DNA of 64,000 bases from DATGJX01 sp963830545 (GTDB lineage: Bacteria; Vulcanimicrobiota; Vulcanimicrobiia; Vulcanimicrobiales; Vulcanimicrobiaceae), in the NCBI GenBank assembly GCA_963830545.1, contig CAWHMK010000001.1, positions 2,763,002-2,827,001 of the forward strand, in the 5' to 3' direction. This document shows positions 17,532-25,713 of this stretch, in pieces. The stretch's first letter is position 1, and the number at the start of each line of letters is the position of its first letter. The translations under genes and the position numbers were made by a program. The notes beneath the pieces are model-generated. The model did not search any database. It had not been told where the DNA came from and saw only the letters and a list, made by a program, of their open reading frames with translations.

Positions 17532-19836
17532 TTACGGTAAGAGAATCGCCGCGGTTCCCGGAGCCAGCGTGCTGACCGTCGGGCCGTTGAACGACAGGGT
17601 TCCGCCGTCGTAAACGCCGCTGCCGCTCAGGACCACGCTGTGCGAGTAGCCGGCCGGAACCGTGATGGTGGAGGTGGTCGGATTGACGATGGCGGCGCAG
17701 CCGCTTCCAAGGAACGACCCGTTGTAGTAACAGTCCGACCACTGGCGCTCGTAACCGCCGCCCGGCAACGCGTAGGCGGTGACGTCGGTGCCCGACGTCG
17801 TCACGGGATCCATGGGAACGAATCCCGTTTCCGGCATGACCGAGAATTTGGACGGCGTCGATAGGACCGTTTGGTACATCGAGTGCGTGGGATCGAAGGT
17901 GAGCAGGAACGAGGCGTAAGCGTACGTCCGCAGCGATTGCGCCGACGCCGCGGAAGCGCTGCTGGTCGGGAGGGCCCAGAAAATCTTACCGTTTTGCTGC
18001 ACGGCGACGGCTGAGTTCTCTTCGTTCACCCACGTGCTGCCCGTCGTCACGCCGTTTACGCTTGCGAAGGCGCCTTCGCACATCGCCCCGAGCACGGCGG
18101 ATGGGGTCGTGACTGCGGCCAGATTCACGGGCGTGCCCCCGATTATCCATCCGCACAAAGCGTTCGGAAACATCTGAATCTGCAAGTCCCTGGCCACCGT
18201 CGTGTGGACCGAATTTACTGCTGACAGCCAGGAGCTCAATGAATAATTACAAACGCCGCCCTGCAGGCCCCCGACAATGCCGGTGTCGTCGGCCATAATT
18301 GCGTCTATGTCCTGGGAAGCGCCGTACGGATCGACTTTGATGCGATCTTCGGCAAGGGGAACCGCACTCGACGTGCGCGGATCTGTCTGATAACCGCCGC
18401 CGTACGTCGAATCATAGGCCGGCGTGCTTCCGCAGCTCGACGTCATGCTTTCCGCCGAAGCGTACTTGCCGCCCGGTTTGAGTTCGGTGTAGCAGATCGA
18501 CGGGCTATCGCTCGTGTAGCAGCGCCAGAAGTTCGTGTACACCATCGTGTGCACGCCGGCGGCCTTGTATTGCGAAGCATCCGTGAACGCCCCGGTGAAC
18601 GCCCAAGACGCGTGCGCCGCTTGATAGGATACGGGCACGGACGAAAATGACGTGCCGCCGTACATGCCCGCTCCGTAAACTGCGGTCATTACGTGGATCG
18701 GGACGTTGATGGGCGGCGGGACCGTCGGGCTTGGCAGCGGTACGGGCGTTGGAACAGGCGTTGGAACAGGCGTTGGAACAGGCGTCGGTTTCGGTGTGGG
18801 CTTCGGCGTCGGTGCCTGGGTCGGGACAGGGGTAGGTTTCTGGGTCGGAACAGGCGTCGGAACCGGGGTGGGATTGGGCGTGGGTACGGGAGTCGGCACC
18901 GGCGTTGGAGCCGGGCTGCCGGGCACGTTCGGCGTCGGCGTTGCAATCGGTGTGGCGGTTCCAACCGGGGTTGCGGTTGGGTTCGGCGTCGGTCCCGAGC
19001 TGGGAACGGCGCTGGGGACGGCGCTCGGAACGCTGCTGGGCACCGGGCTCGGACTCGGCAGGGGCCCTGAGGCCGGCATAACCGAGGATGCGAAGATGGC
19101 CGTTTCCGCCGAGCCGGTACCAGTAACGGTTACCTGCTGGCCTGCTGACAGCGGACCGTAAACGCTGGTCGAGGAGAAGATGGCGACCGGAACATCGCTC
19201 CCGCTCCCGGCCGCTAGCGTGAATCCGTACCCCGTCGGATGTTTAATCGTTCCGCTCAGCGACACAGTCGCCGGCTGCGAGGAGTACACGGCCACGAGCT
19301 GCGCGGTCATGCTCGAGCCGGAACCCGGTCCGGACGTAACGACGTAATTGCCGGGGCCGGGCTGGCCGTCGGCGTTGACGCTGGAGGGATTGCTCGAGAC
19401 GGTTATCGTTCCACCCGCGGCCTGAATCGTGAAGCCGTTCGAAACCTGTGCGACGTATTGACCAGCCGCTGCGATAACACCCGACGGAACGGTTATCGCG
19501 GTCGCGACCTCTTTGACGGCCGTGGCAATGATGACGTTTGAAGACGAACCTGGGGTGCCGGTGACCTGAACGGCTTCGCCGACGTACGGCGCTGGGCTGT
19601 CCAGCACGGTTGAGGGGGAGGTACTAACCGATACTTGGGCGCCGCTCGAACTCTGGAGCGCAAAGCTGGCCGCCGTCGCAATTGAAACGATGCTGCCGCT
19701 GATCGTCTCGAGTCCGGGATTTCCGGGAGCGACTGCGGGAAGCGGGGAGCTGACCGCCGCCACCGCCGCCGCACGCGGAAAGAACGCTGCCTAGTAAAAC
19801 TGCGGCACTCGCTCGACGGACTCGCGACCAGAACAT
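17532..19836 (-). CDS. Lipoprotein, hydrolase-like paralogue 2 with DUF5666-like modules and Pro-Thr linker (one frameshift)
   Basis: ATG 19836 opens a lipoprotein signal peptide with lipobox LLGSVLSAC, followed by a glycine run. Within the GGC repeat coding that run (about 19750-19775) the frame changes by one base and then stays open for 740 codons. Domains in order: three small beta modules resembling DUF5666 (for example ETISGSIVSIATAASFALQ); a ~125-residue Pro/Thr/Val linker; then the ~350-residue core shared with paralogues 1 and 3. Core landmarks are MVYTNFWRCYTSD, AIMADDTGIVG, AMCEGAFAS, WVNEENSAVA and VMPETGFVPMDPV. ADDTG and CEG acids are candidate catalytic residues (inference). 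It probably sits on the outer membrane facing the polysaccharide. Confidence 0.78.
18706..19075 (-). repeat. Low-complexity Pro/Thr/Val linker with tandem 12-base units
   Basis: The coding strand repeats short PVPTP, PTPVPT and PKPTP motifs. At DNA level a 12-base unit (plus strand GGAACAGGCGTT) is repeated in tandem near 18750-18790, with looser copies beyond. It links the DUF5666-like modules to the hydrolase-like core of paralogue 2, as flexible linkers do in secreted carbohydrate-active proteins. Such repeats can change copy number. Confidence 0.8.
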
Positions 19837-19845
19837 GGAATTGCA

Positions 19846-19864
19846 CCCTCTTTATTAAGGAGGG
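19846..19864 (-). promoter_or_regulatory. Hairpin covering the Shine-Dalgarno of paralogue 2
   Basis: On the minus strand the start ATG (19836) is preceded at 9 bases by GAGGG, a strong Shine-Dalgarno. It can pair perfectly with CCCTC (complement of 19860-19864), with a 9-base A/T-rich loop. This could gate translation by temperature or a factor. Seen as sequence; the function is inference. Confidence 0.45.
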
Positions 19865-19993
19865 AGGCTCGACAATTACACTATCGGCACGATGTCATAA
19901 TCTTTTAGGCTCATACCCGCCCGGAGTGCGTGCGAGGTGCCGAACAGCCCGGGCCGTTTTTGTTCCGATCGGGACGCGCCGATGGCTCGGCTT

Positions 19994-20014
19994 GGGCCAA
20001 TTGGCCCCTTTTTT
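19994..20014 (+). promoter_or_regulatory. Palindrome plus T-run in the leader of the LuxR-type regulator
   Basis: GGGCC-AATT-GGCCC and then C plus six T has the form of an intrinsic terminator. No plus-strand gene lies upstream, so it would act on the regulator's own leader (attenuator), or the dyad could be an operator. The site lies 130-150 bases before GTG 20144. Confidence 0.45.
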
Positions 20015-20143
20015 GAGGAAAACACACCAATCGCGCGAGAAACGTCCCAATGATGGGAATGTCGGAAGAACGCTACGCGAAGCTGCGAACTGCCCACGCG
20101 GCCGCGCCGTAGTTGCTTACTTGTTCAGGCGAAGGGGGCTCCC

Positions 20144-20782
20144 GTGATAACCACCGATACGGCACGGATCTACGTCATCGAAGGGCAGGTCCTATTTGGC
20201 AAAGCCCTATGTCAAGTGTTTTCGATGGATCCCGCACTACAAATAGTAGGCGATTCCGAAACCGTCACTCCGACGGCACTCGTGAAAGCCAAACCCGACA
20301 TCATTCTGCTGGACGTCGACGGCGGTGCGCTCGAACTGGGCGAGGCCCTGGGGGCATGCCGCGAAGCGGCGCCTCAGGCGCGCGTTTGCGTGCTTTCCAT
20401 GCGTCCGCAAGCAGAGATGATGCAGTGCTGTCTGGCCGCCGGCGCAGACGGCTATATCATCAAGGACGTGACGCCCGCGGAACTCATCCGTGCGGTGAAA
20501 ATCGTGGCGAACGGCGACACATACGTCGATCCGCGCGTCGCCGGCGGGTTGCTCAGGCGTCGAAGCATGAGCAACGGACGGCCCGACATCAACGAGCTTT
20601 CCGTCAGAGAAACCGAAGTGATCCGCTTGATCGCCGAGGGTCTTTCAAACAAGGAAATCAGCGCGCGTTTGAATCTGTCGGAAAAAACGATCAAAAACCA
20701 CGTCAGCCGCATCTTCTCGAAGTTGAACATCTACGCGCGCACGCAAGCCGCGGTGCACGCCATCAAAATGGGCCTGGTCTAA
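20144..20782 (+). CDS. Response regulator, NarL/LuxR-type (receiver + HTH)
   Basis: A 212-residue protein from GTG 20144. The receiver domain (1-125) has the phospho-acceptor region IILLDVD (Asp57), a Ser/Thr-type switch strand CVLSM and the conserved lysine in YIIKDVT. The acidic pocket is unusual: where NarL-type proteins have E-D or D-D, this has VIEGQ. The C-terminal LuxR HTH (~148-212) is complete: LSVRETEVIRLIAEGLSNKEI and LSEKTIKNHVSRIFSKL. It stands alone between two secreted-protein genes with no histidine kinase in the window, so those flanking genes are the likely targets (inference). Confidence 0.92.
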   Translation: MITTDTARIYVIEGQVLFGKALCQVFSMDPALQIVGDSETVTPTALVKAKPDIILLDVDGGALELGEALGACREAAPQARVCVLSMRPQAEMMQCCLAAGADGYIIKDVTPAELIRAVKIVANGDTYVDPRVAGGLLRRRSMSNGRPDINELSVRETEVIRLIAEGLSNKEISARLNLSEKTIKNHVSRIFSKLNIYARTQAAVHAIKMGLV

Positions 20783-20805
20783 ACAGCAGAGGTCCCGGAA
20801 ACGAC

Positions 20806-20840
20806 GAAGCGCGCCGCGATTTCTCGCGGCGCGCTTCTTG
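20806..20840. terminator. Bidirectional hairpin terminator
   Basis: A 13-bp perfect stem (20806-20818 with 20825-20837) and 6-base loop, GC-rich in the middle and with A/T at the edge. It lies between the convergent stops of the LuxR-type regulator (20782) and paralogue 3 (20859) and could stop transcription from both sides. A weaker CGCGA/TCGCG hairpin with a T-rich loop follows at about 20845-20858. Confidence 0.75.
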
Positions 20841-20858
20841 CTTTCGCGATTTTTCGCG

Positions 20859-23006
20859 TTACGGGAAGAGTATGACTCCGGTTCCCGACGCGAGCGAACT
20901 CGGACGCGAGCCACTGAAGCTCACGCTACCGCCGTCGATCACGCCACTCCCCGAAATCACCATGCTGTGCCCGTAGGAGTAGGTGGTCGCGGGAATGGAA
21001 ACCGCGGAGCTGTTGGGGTTGACGATCACCGCGCAATGCCCCTTGAGCACTCCGCGGTAGTAGCACGAGGAGAACTCGCGCATGTACGCGCCGCCCGAAC
21101 GCTGGTATCCGCTAATGGACGTTTCGGTCGTGAGCGGTGATTCAGGGACGACGCCGGTTTCCGGCATGACCGTGAACCCGCTGCTCGTCTTGAACGTGGT
21201 TTGCATCATTGCATATTTGGGGTCGTAGGTCAGCAAGAACGACGTGATGAGGAAGTTGCGTAATGCGATGTCGTTTTGCGCGTAATTGCTGCCGCGCGCA
21301 CAATCCCAAAAGATCTTGTGCGCGGCGATCGTCGCGATCTCCGCTTGTTCCTTGCCGGTCCATTGCGTCGTGAGATCGGCAGCGTCGGCGCCGTTGCTGC
21401 CGGTCTGCAGGTAGAAGCCTTCACCCATTGCGCCGATGACGTTGCTGGCGTTCGTATAGCCGACTTCCATCGCAGGCGTGACTCCTGATGCGGCCCACGC
21501 GCCGAGCGCGTTGACCAATACCGGAACGTGCAGCGATGCGTGAACGGCGTTCGCCGCACTCTGATAGTCCGAAAGAGTCCAATTACACGGAAGCGGAATA
21601 CCGCCTATGCTGCCGGTGTCATCCGAAAACAGCGCATCGTAATTGCTGCCGAACTCTCCTTTGACGTAGTTCGCGAAAACCGCGGCATGACCGGCAGCTG
21701 CGCTCGAGCGCGGGTCGGCTTCGTAGCCGCCTCCATACGTTTTGTCGTACACCACCGAGCCGGAGCACGTTTTTGCTTCGGCGGCCGCGTGCGCGCCCCC
21801 AGGCTTGAGGTCGACGTAACCGACGTTCGGATTGTCCGAGGTGTAGTTGCGCCAGAAGTTCATGTAAATGGCAACTTTAATGCCGGCTGCACGCAGCGCC
21901 GCCGCATGCTGCTCGTCCGTAAAGGCCCAGCTCACGTACGGAGACATCGAGCCCAGGGCGATCGACGTTGGAGTGCCTGCGTAGCCGTACACGTGTGCCA
22001 TCGTCATGATGTGCGTCGGAATGCCGCCGGTCGGCGCCGGCGACGAGGTCGGAGCGGGGGTCGAACCGCCGGAACCGGCCGACGTGCTCAGCGTGATGGA
22101 TGCCGGGTGCACCGGGCTCGTGAGGCTGGCCGTGGTTGCGACGGCGTACTCACCAACCTTCGGCGTGAGCCCATTGTAGTCCAGCGTCGTGCTCGACGTC
22201 GGATACACGACGGTATAGCCTAGGTGAGCGTCTTTTATATCGATGCCTCCGCCCGATACGAGTGCGGAGATTGGGCCTTGTACCGTTATCAAATTAGAAG
22301 GAGCCGGCGTGGCGCTGGAGCCCTGTGATGCGGTTTGCGCCGCTTGCAGCGTGGTGCCGAGTGCAACGGCCGCTGGATGCACCGGCGCCGTCAAACTCGC
22401 GGTTGAAGCGACGGCGTACTCGCCGACTTTGGGCGTTAGCCCGCCGTATTGAAGCGTCGTGCTCGACGTCGGATATACCACGGTATAGCCTAGGTGAGCG
22501 TCTTTTATATCGATGCCGCCGCCCGATACGAGTGCGACGATTGGACCTTGCACCGTTTTCAAATTCGAAGGAGCCGGCGTGGCGCTGGAACCTTGTGAAG
22601 CGGTTTGCGCCGCTTGCAGGGTCGTCCCGAGCGCGACCGCTGCCGGATGCACGGTTCCGTTCAAGCTCGTAACAGAAGCGACGGCGTATTCACCGACTTT
22701 CGGCGTCAGACCGTCGTATTGAAGCGACGTGCTCGACGTAGGATACACCACGGTAAAACCATGGTGAGGGTCCTGAATGTCGATGCCGCCGCCGGAAACG
22801 AGCGCAACGATCTTACCTTGAATCGTTAAAAGGTTCGAGGTCGTCGTACTTTGTGTTGTCAGAGTTGCGCCGGAATCCGACGCGGGCGTTTGCTGATTGG
22901 GCAGTTGTCCCGTCAGCGGTGGCGTGGCGCCGCCTCCGCCGCTACAACCTGCCCCTAGAAATGAAATACCAAGCACTGCACAGAGTGCGATGGCGCGATG
23001 AGACAT
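20859..23006 (-). CDS. Lipoprotein, hydrolase-like paralogue 3 with three 90-residue DUF5666-like repeats
   Basis: An intact 715-residue protein. A GGAGG Shine-Dalgarno precedes ATG 23006, and the lipobox FLGAGC (Cys21) is clear. Residues ~57-318 are three 90-residue repeats (IVALVSGGGIDIKDAHLGYT, TPKVGEYAVA), then a short PAPTSSPAPTG linker. The core (~335-715) starts THIMTMAHVYGYAGT. Core landmarks matching paralogues 1 and 2 are IYMNFWRNYTSD, YDALFSDDTGSIGG, AMGEGFYLQ, FLLTYDPKYAMMQ, VMPETGVVPESPL, SSCYYRGVLKGHCAVIVNP and GSGVIDGGS. SDDTG and GEG are candidate catalytic acids. It closes the minus-strand polysaccharide gene run. Confidence 0.8.
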   Translation of the reverse strand: MSHRAIALCAVLGISFLGAGCSGGGGATPPLTGQLPNQQTPASDSGATLTTQSTTTSNLLTIQGKIVALVSGGGIDIQDPHHGFTVVYPTSSTSLQYDGLTPKVGEYAVASVTSLNGTVHPAAVALGTTLQAAQTASQGSSATPAPSNLKTVQGPIVALVSGGGIDIKDAHLGYTVVYPTSSTTLQYGGLTPKVGEYAVASTASLTAPVHPAAVALGTTLQAAQTASQGSSATPAPSNLITVQGPISALVSGGGIDIKDAHLGYTVVYPTSSTTLDYNGLTPKVGEYAVATTASLTSPVHPASITLSTSAGSGGSTPAPTSSPAPTGGIPTHIMTMAHVYGYAGTPTSIALGSMSPYVSWAFTDEQHAAALRAAGIKVAIYMNFWRNYTSDNPNVGYVDLKPGGAHAAAEAKTCSGSVVYDKTYGGGYEADPRSSAAAGHAAVFANYVKGEFGSNYDALFSDDTGSIGGIPLPCNWTLSDYQSAANAVHASLHVPVLVNALGAWAASGVTPAMEVGYTNASNVIGAMGEGFYLQTGSNGADAADLTTQWTGKEQAEIATIAAHKIFWDCARGSNYAQNDIALRNFLITSFLLTYDPKYAMMQTTFKTSSGFTVMPETGVVPESPLTTETSISGYQRSGGAYMREFSSCYYRGVLKGHCAVIVNPNSSAVSIPATTYSYGHSMVISGSGVIDGGSVSFSGSRPSSLASGTGVILFP
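22053..22838 (-). repeat. Three tandem 270-base direct repeats inside paralogue 3
   Basis: Identical landmarks recur exactly 270 bases apart (for example the segment at 22243, 22513 and 22783 on the plus strand). Copies at 22243 and 22513 are nearly identical at DNA level; the third is more diverged. Each encodes one 90-residue beta-rich module. The pattern implies recent internal duplication and potential copy-number change. Confidence 0.88.
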
Positions 23007-23094
23007 TGATCCTCCCCGTTGTCTAGCGCGCGAGTCTAACGTCGCCGGTACGGTGGATGTTCCGCCGGCTCATCCCGTGCGTACGGCCGTCAGT

Positions 23095-24277
23095 CTAGAC
23101 AGCGAGCGAGCTTGGCGCCAGGTCCCTATCGCCCAAAAAGCTCGATTTTACCGAATGAATTACGTCGTCTGCATCCGCATCGGACATGGTTGGATACAAC
23201 GGTAAAGATATGATGTGGTCTCCGAGAAGGTCGGTCTTTCGCAAGCGCTCGCTTGCGTAGCTCCGGTACGCTGAGAAGCGGTGCGTCGGGATATAATGCA
23301 CGCTCGTGCCGATATTCTGCGCTTTCAGCGCTTCGATGAGTCGATCGCGCGTAATTCCCGCCTCGCGCTCGTCGATCCGAACGGCGAACATGCACCACGC
23401 ATGGCGGTCGTTCGAGTCTTCACACGGCGCTTGGCACGAGATGCCCGGCACGTCGCGGAACGCGTCGATGTAGCGCTGCGCGAGCTCGTCTCGGCGTCGC
23501 TGCATGTGTTCCAATCGGCGCAGTTGCACCAGTCCCATGGCCGCCGCAATATCCGGCATATTGTATTTGAAGCCCGGCTCGCGTACGTCGTAACGCCACG
23601 AGCCTCCGGCGGTGTAGCGCTTCCACGCGTCGCGATCCATCCCGTGCAGCGAGAGAACGCGCACGCGGTCGGCGATGGCATCGTCGTTGGTCAGGAGCAT
23701 CCCGCCTTCGGCCGTCGTGAGGTTCTTCGTTGCGTAAAAGCTGATACGCCGCCAGTCGCGAGTACGTTCCGGCCCACTTGCCGTTGTCCAGCATGCCGGC
23801 CGCGTGCGCGGCGTCTTCGATTACGGCAATGCCCCGTTCGCGCGCGAATTCGACGACACGTTCTATCCCCAGCGGGCGTCCACCGTAAGGCATGGCGACG
23901 ATGGCTTTGGTCCGAGGCGTAAGCGCCTCGCGTATGGATTCGACCGTGACGGAAAACGTCGATTCGTCCACGTCGCAGAAGACCGGCCGCGCTCCGATTT
24001 CGAGTGCGCTTTGCGCTCCTGCGACGAACGTAAGCGCCGGCATGACGACGTCGTCCCCGGGTTCCACGCCGGCTGCCAGGAGTCCGACGTGCAGCGCAGC
24101 GGTGCAGCTGTTCACCGCGACGGCGTGTTTCACGCCCGCGGCATCCGCAAAGGCGGCCTCGAATTCCTTGACCTTCGGACCGGTGGTGAGCCAGCCGTTG
24201 CGCACGCACTCGGCTATCGCGTCGAGCTCTTCGTCGCCGACGTCGGGGCGGCAATACGGAAGGAACGCGTCACGCAT
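23095..24277 (-). CDS. PLP-dependent DegT/DnrJ/EryC1 aminotransferase (one frameshift)
   Basis: ATG 24277 begins MRDAFLPYCRPDVGDEELDA. VAVNSCTAALHVGLLAAGVEPGD, MPALTFVAGAQSAL and IAVIEDAAHAAG are family motifs. After a one-base frame change near 23737 comes SFYATKNLTTAEGGM with the pyridoxal-phosphate lysine. GFKYNMPDIAAAMGLVQL and HAWCMFAVRI follow. About 393 residues in total. Probably aminates the keto sugar made by the dehydratase at 4.5 kb (PglC/ArnB-like; inference). It overlaps the ligase gene by 8 bases. Confidence 0.87.
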
Positions 24278-25640
24278 CGGCGTTCACCGGAGCCGTCGCG
24301 CGGTGCGATACGGCGGCGTTGCGGGCGAGCGCCACGACCATGAAGGCAAGCCAGGGATATTTTTCGATCATGATGTCCGCAAAAATTCCGCAAATAAAGA
24401 GCGCAATGAGCGAAGACTCCAAGATGACGCGAAGCGGATAGAGGTCGTCGGTGGGCGGTATGTCGCGAAGCAGGCGAAACTGTCCCCACCACGCGAGCAG
24501 TAAGAGCGCGAGACCGATCACCCCCAATTCCACCGCGTTGCCGAGCAGGATGTTGTGCGAAGCTCGCCCCCAGCTGACGAATAGCGGCTGGAACACGCCC
24601 ATGAACGCGCGATCGTATGCCAGCGAAAAGTTCCCGTAGCCCGCGCCGAACAGCCAATTCTGTTTAAAGGCGAGCCACCCGACGCGCCAGATGTCCGTAC
24701 GCCCGGCACCGCCGTTCTGTCCGGCCATCGCCCAGCGCTGCATGAAGGAAGGACCCGCGAATAGCGCGCCCACCGCGACCGCGGGCAGACTAATGGCGAC
24801 GAGCTGCCAGCGTCGCCTGTCGAACCACACGATGTAGAGCATCATGGCGAGCAAGCCCAGCTCCGGACCGCGCGCGCCGGTCAGGAACAGGGCTATGACC
24901 ATGACCGCAAATGCGCCCAGCGCGCAGAGCCGAACCAGAACGTTGCGATTCCACAGTATCGCGTACACGGCTATGCCGATAGGCAGCAGCAGCGCGGCCG
25001 CGAACTGATCCGGATTCCAAGCACTGTCATCCGTTCGAATCCAAAGGCGGTTGCCGAACACACCCGCGCCGGAGTGGTACATGTATACGCCGTACGCCGC
25101 TGCAAGAACGCCGCCGAGCAAGACCGATGCGAGTACGGGCCGTAGCGTGCGCAGGCTCATCGGCATCATGGCCACGATAACGTAGAGTACGAGCAATTGC
25201 ACGGCCGTGGCCAGCATCGCAAATGACTGCTGCTGATCGATCGCCCACAACCCGCTGGCGGTGATCCATAAATAGAAGAGCACCCAGATGACCAAGTTGC
25301 GATGGGGATCGCCGAAGCGCCGCGTGCGCAGCATGTACAAGAGCAAAGCGCCGCCGCTGGCCAATCCCGCGAATTTGGTGAGCGTGCCGAACGAGCCGAC
25401 CGCCAACAGGTTGTCGAACGGCGTAAGCAGCGCGTACAGTCCGAACGGAAACGTCAGGGGATAAACGATCGCGACGTACAGCAGGGCCGGACCGATGACT
25501 GCACCGAGCGAGAGCACCAACCCCGTCTTCGTTCCGGCGAGTTTGGTGCCGGCGTACGCGGAGATGACCGCGCATGCTGCCAGAAAGGCCGCGATGAGGG
25601 AGTTCGCACGCAATCGCGCATCGCGCAGATGGGTGACCAT
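24270..25640 (-). CDS. O-antigen ligase / polymerase (Wzy/WaaL)-like membrane protein
   Basis: A 456-residue protein with about 11-12 hydrophobic helices. The long periplasmic loop after the helix FLTGARGPELGLLAMML carries GRTDIWRVGWLAFKQNWLFG and GYGNFSLAYDRAF, the Wzy_C-type pattern (RT-DIW...G-GYGNF) with catalytic arginine and the later SHNILLGNAVELG histidine. Whether it polymerises or ligates cannot be told from sequence. It lies in the flippase-aminotransferase run, as expected for a Wzx/Wzy system. Confidence 0.88.
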   Translation of the reverse strand: MVTHLRDARLRANSLIAAFLAACAVISAYAGTKLAGTKTGLVLSLGAVIGPALLYVAIVYPLTFPFGLYALLTPFDNLLAVGSFGTLTKFAGLASGGALLLYMLRTRRFGDPHRNLVIWVLFYLWITASGLWAIDQQQSFAMLATAVQLLVLYVIVAMMPMSLRTLRPVLASVLLGGVLAAAYGVYMYHSGAGVFGNRLWIRTDDSAWNPDQFAAALLLPIGIAVYAILWNRNVLVRLCALGAFAVMVIALFLTGARGPELGLLAMMLYIVWFDRRRWQLVAISLPAVAVGALFAGPSFMQRWAMAGQNGGAGRTDIWRVGWLAFKQNWLFGAGYGNFSLAYDRAFMGVFQPLFVSWGRASHNILLGNAVELGVIGLALLLLAWWGQFRLLRDIPPTDDLYPLRVILESSLIALFICGIFADIMIEKYPWLAFMVVALARNAAVSHRATAPVNADA

Positions 25641-25713
25641 ACCCTTGTCATTCTAACGGGAACGGGCACGGAACCGACAGTTGGCAAGAGCCCCCGCCGG
25701 TGGGAAGTCGGCC

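Larger units (their letters stand above)
19837..20143. other. Divergent 307-base intergenic region between paralogue 2 and the LuxR-type regulator
   Basis: It holds the leaders of both genes. On the minus side lies the hairpin at 19846-19864. On the plus side there is a perfect 14-base palindrome GGGCCAATTGGCCC (19994-20007) followed by six T, and a second small hairpin TCCCA-ATGA-TGGGA (20045-20058). I see no convincing -35/-10 pair and no known riboswitch. No protein is supported here. Confidence 0.7.

Noticed and set aside
18706..19075. CRISPR-like array
   Set aside because: The repeats are short, contiguous and in frame with a coding sequence; there are no unique spacers and no cas genes.
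18706..19161. A plus-strand frame made of Gly-Val/Gly-Thr repeats
   Set aside because: It is the antisense of the Pro-Thr linker of paralogue 2; the repetitive look comes from the linker codons.
19837..20143. Riboswitch (for example c-di-GMP) in the divergent leader
   Set aside because: I could not match any conserved aptamer core; only simple hairpins are visible.
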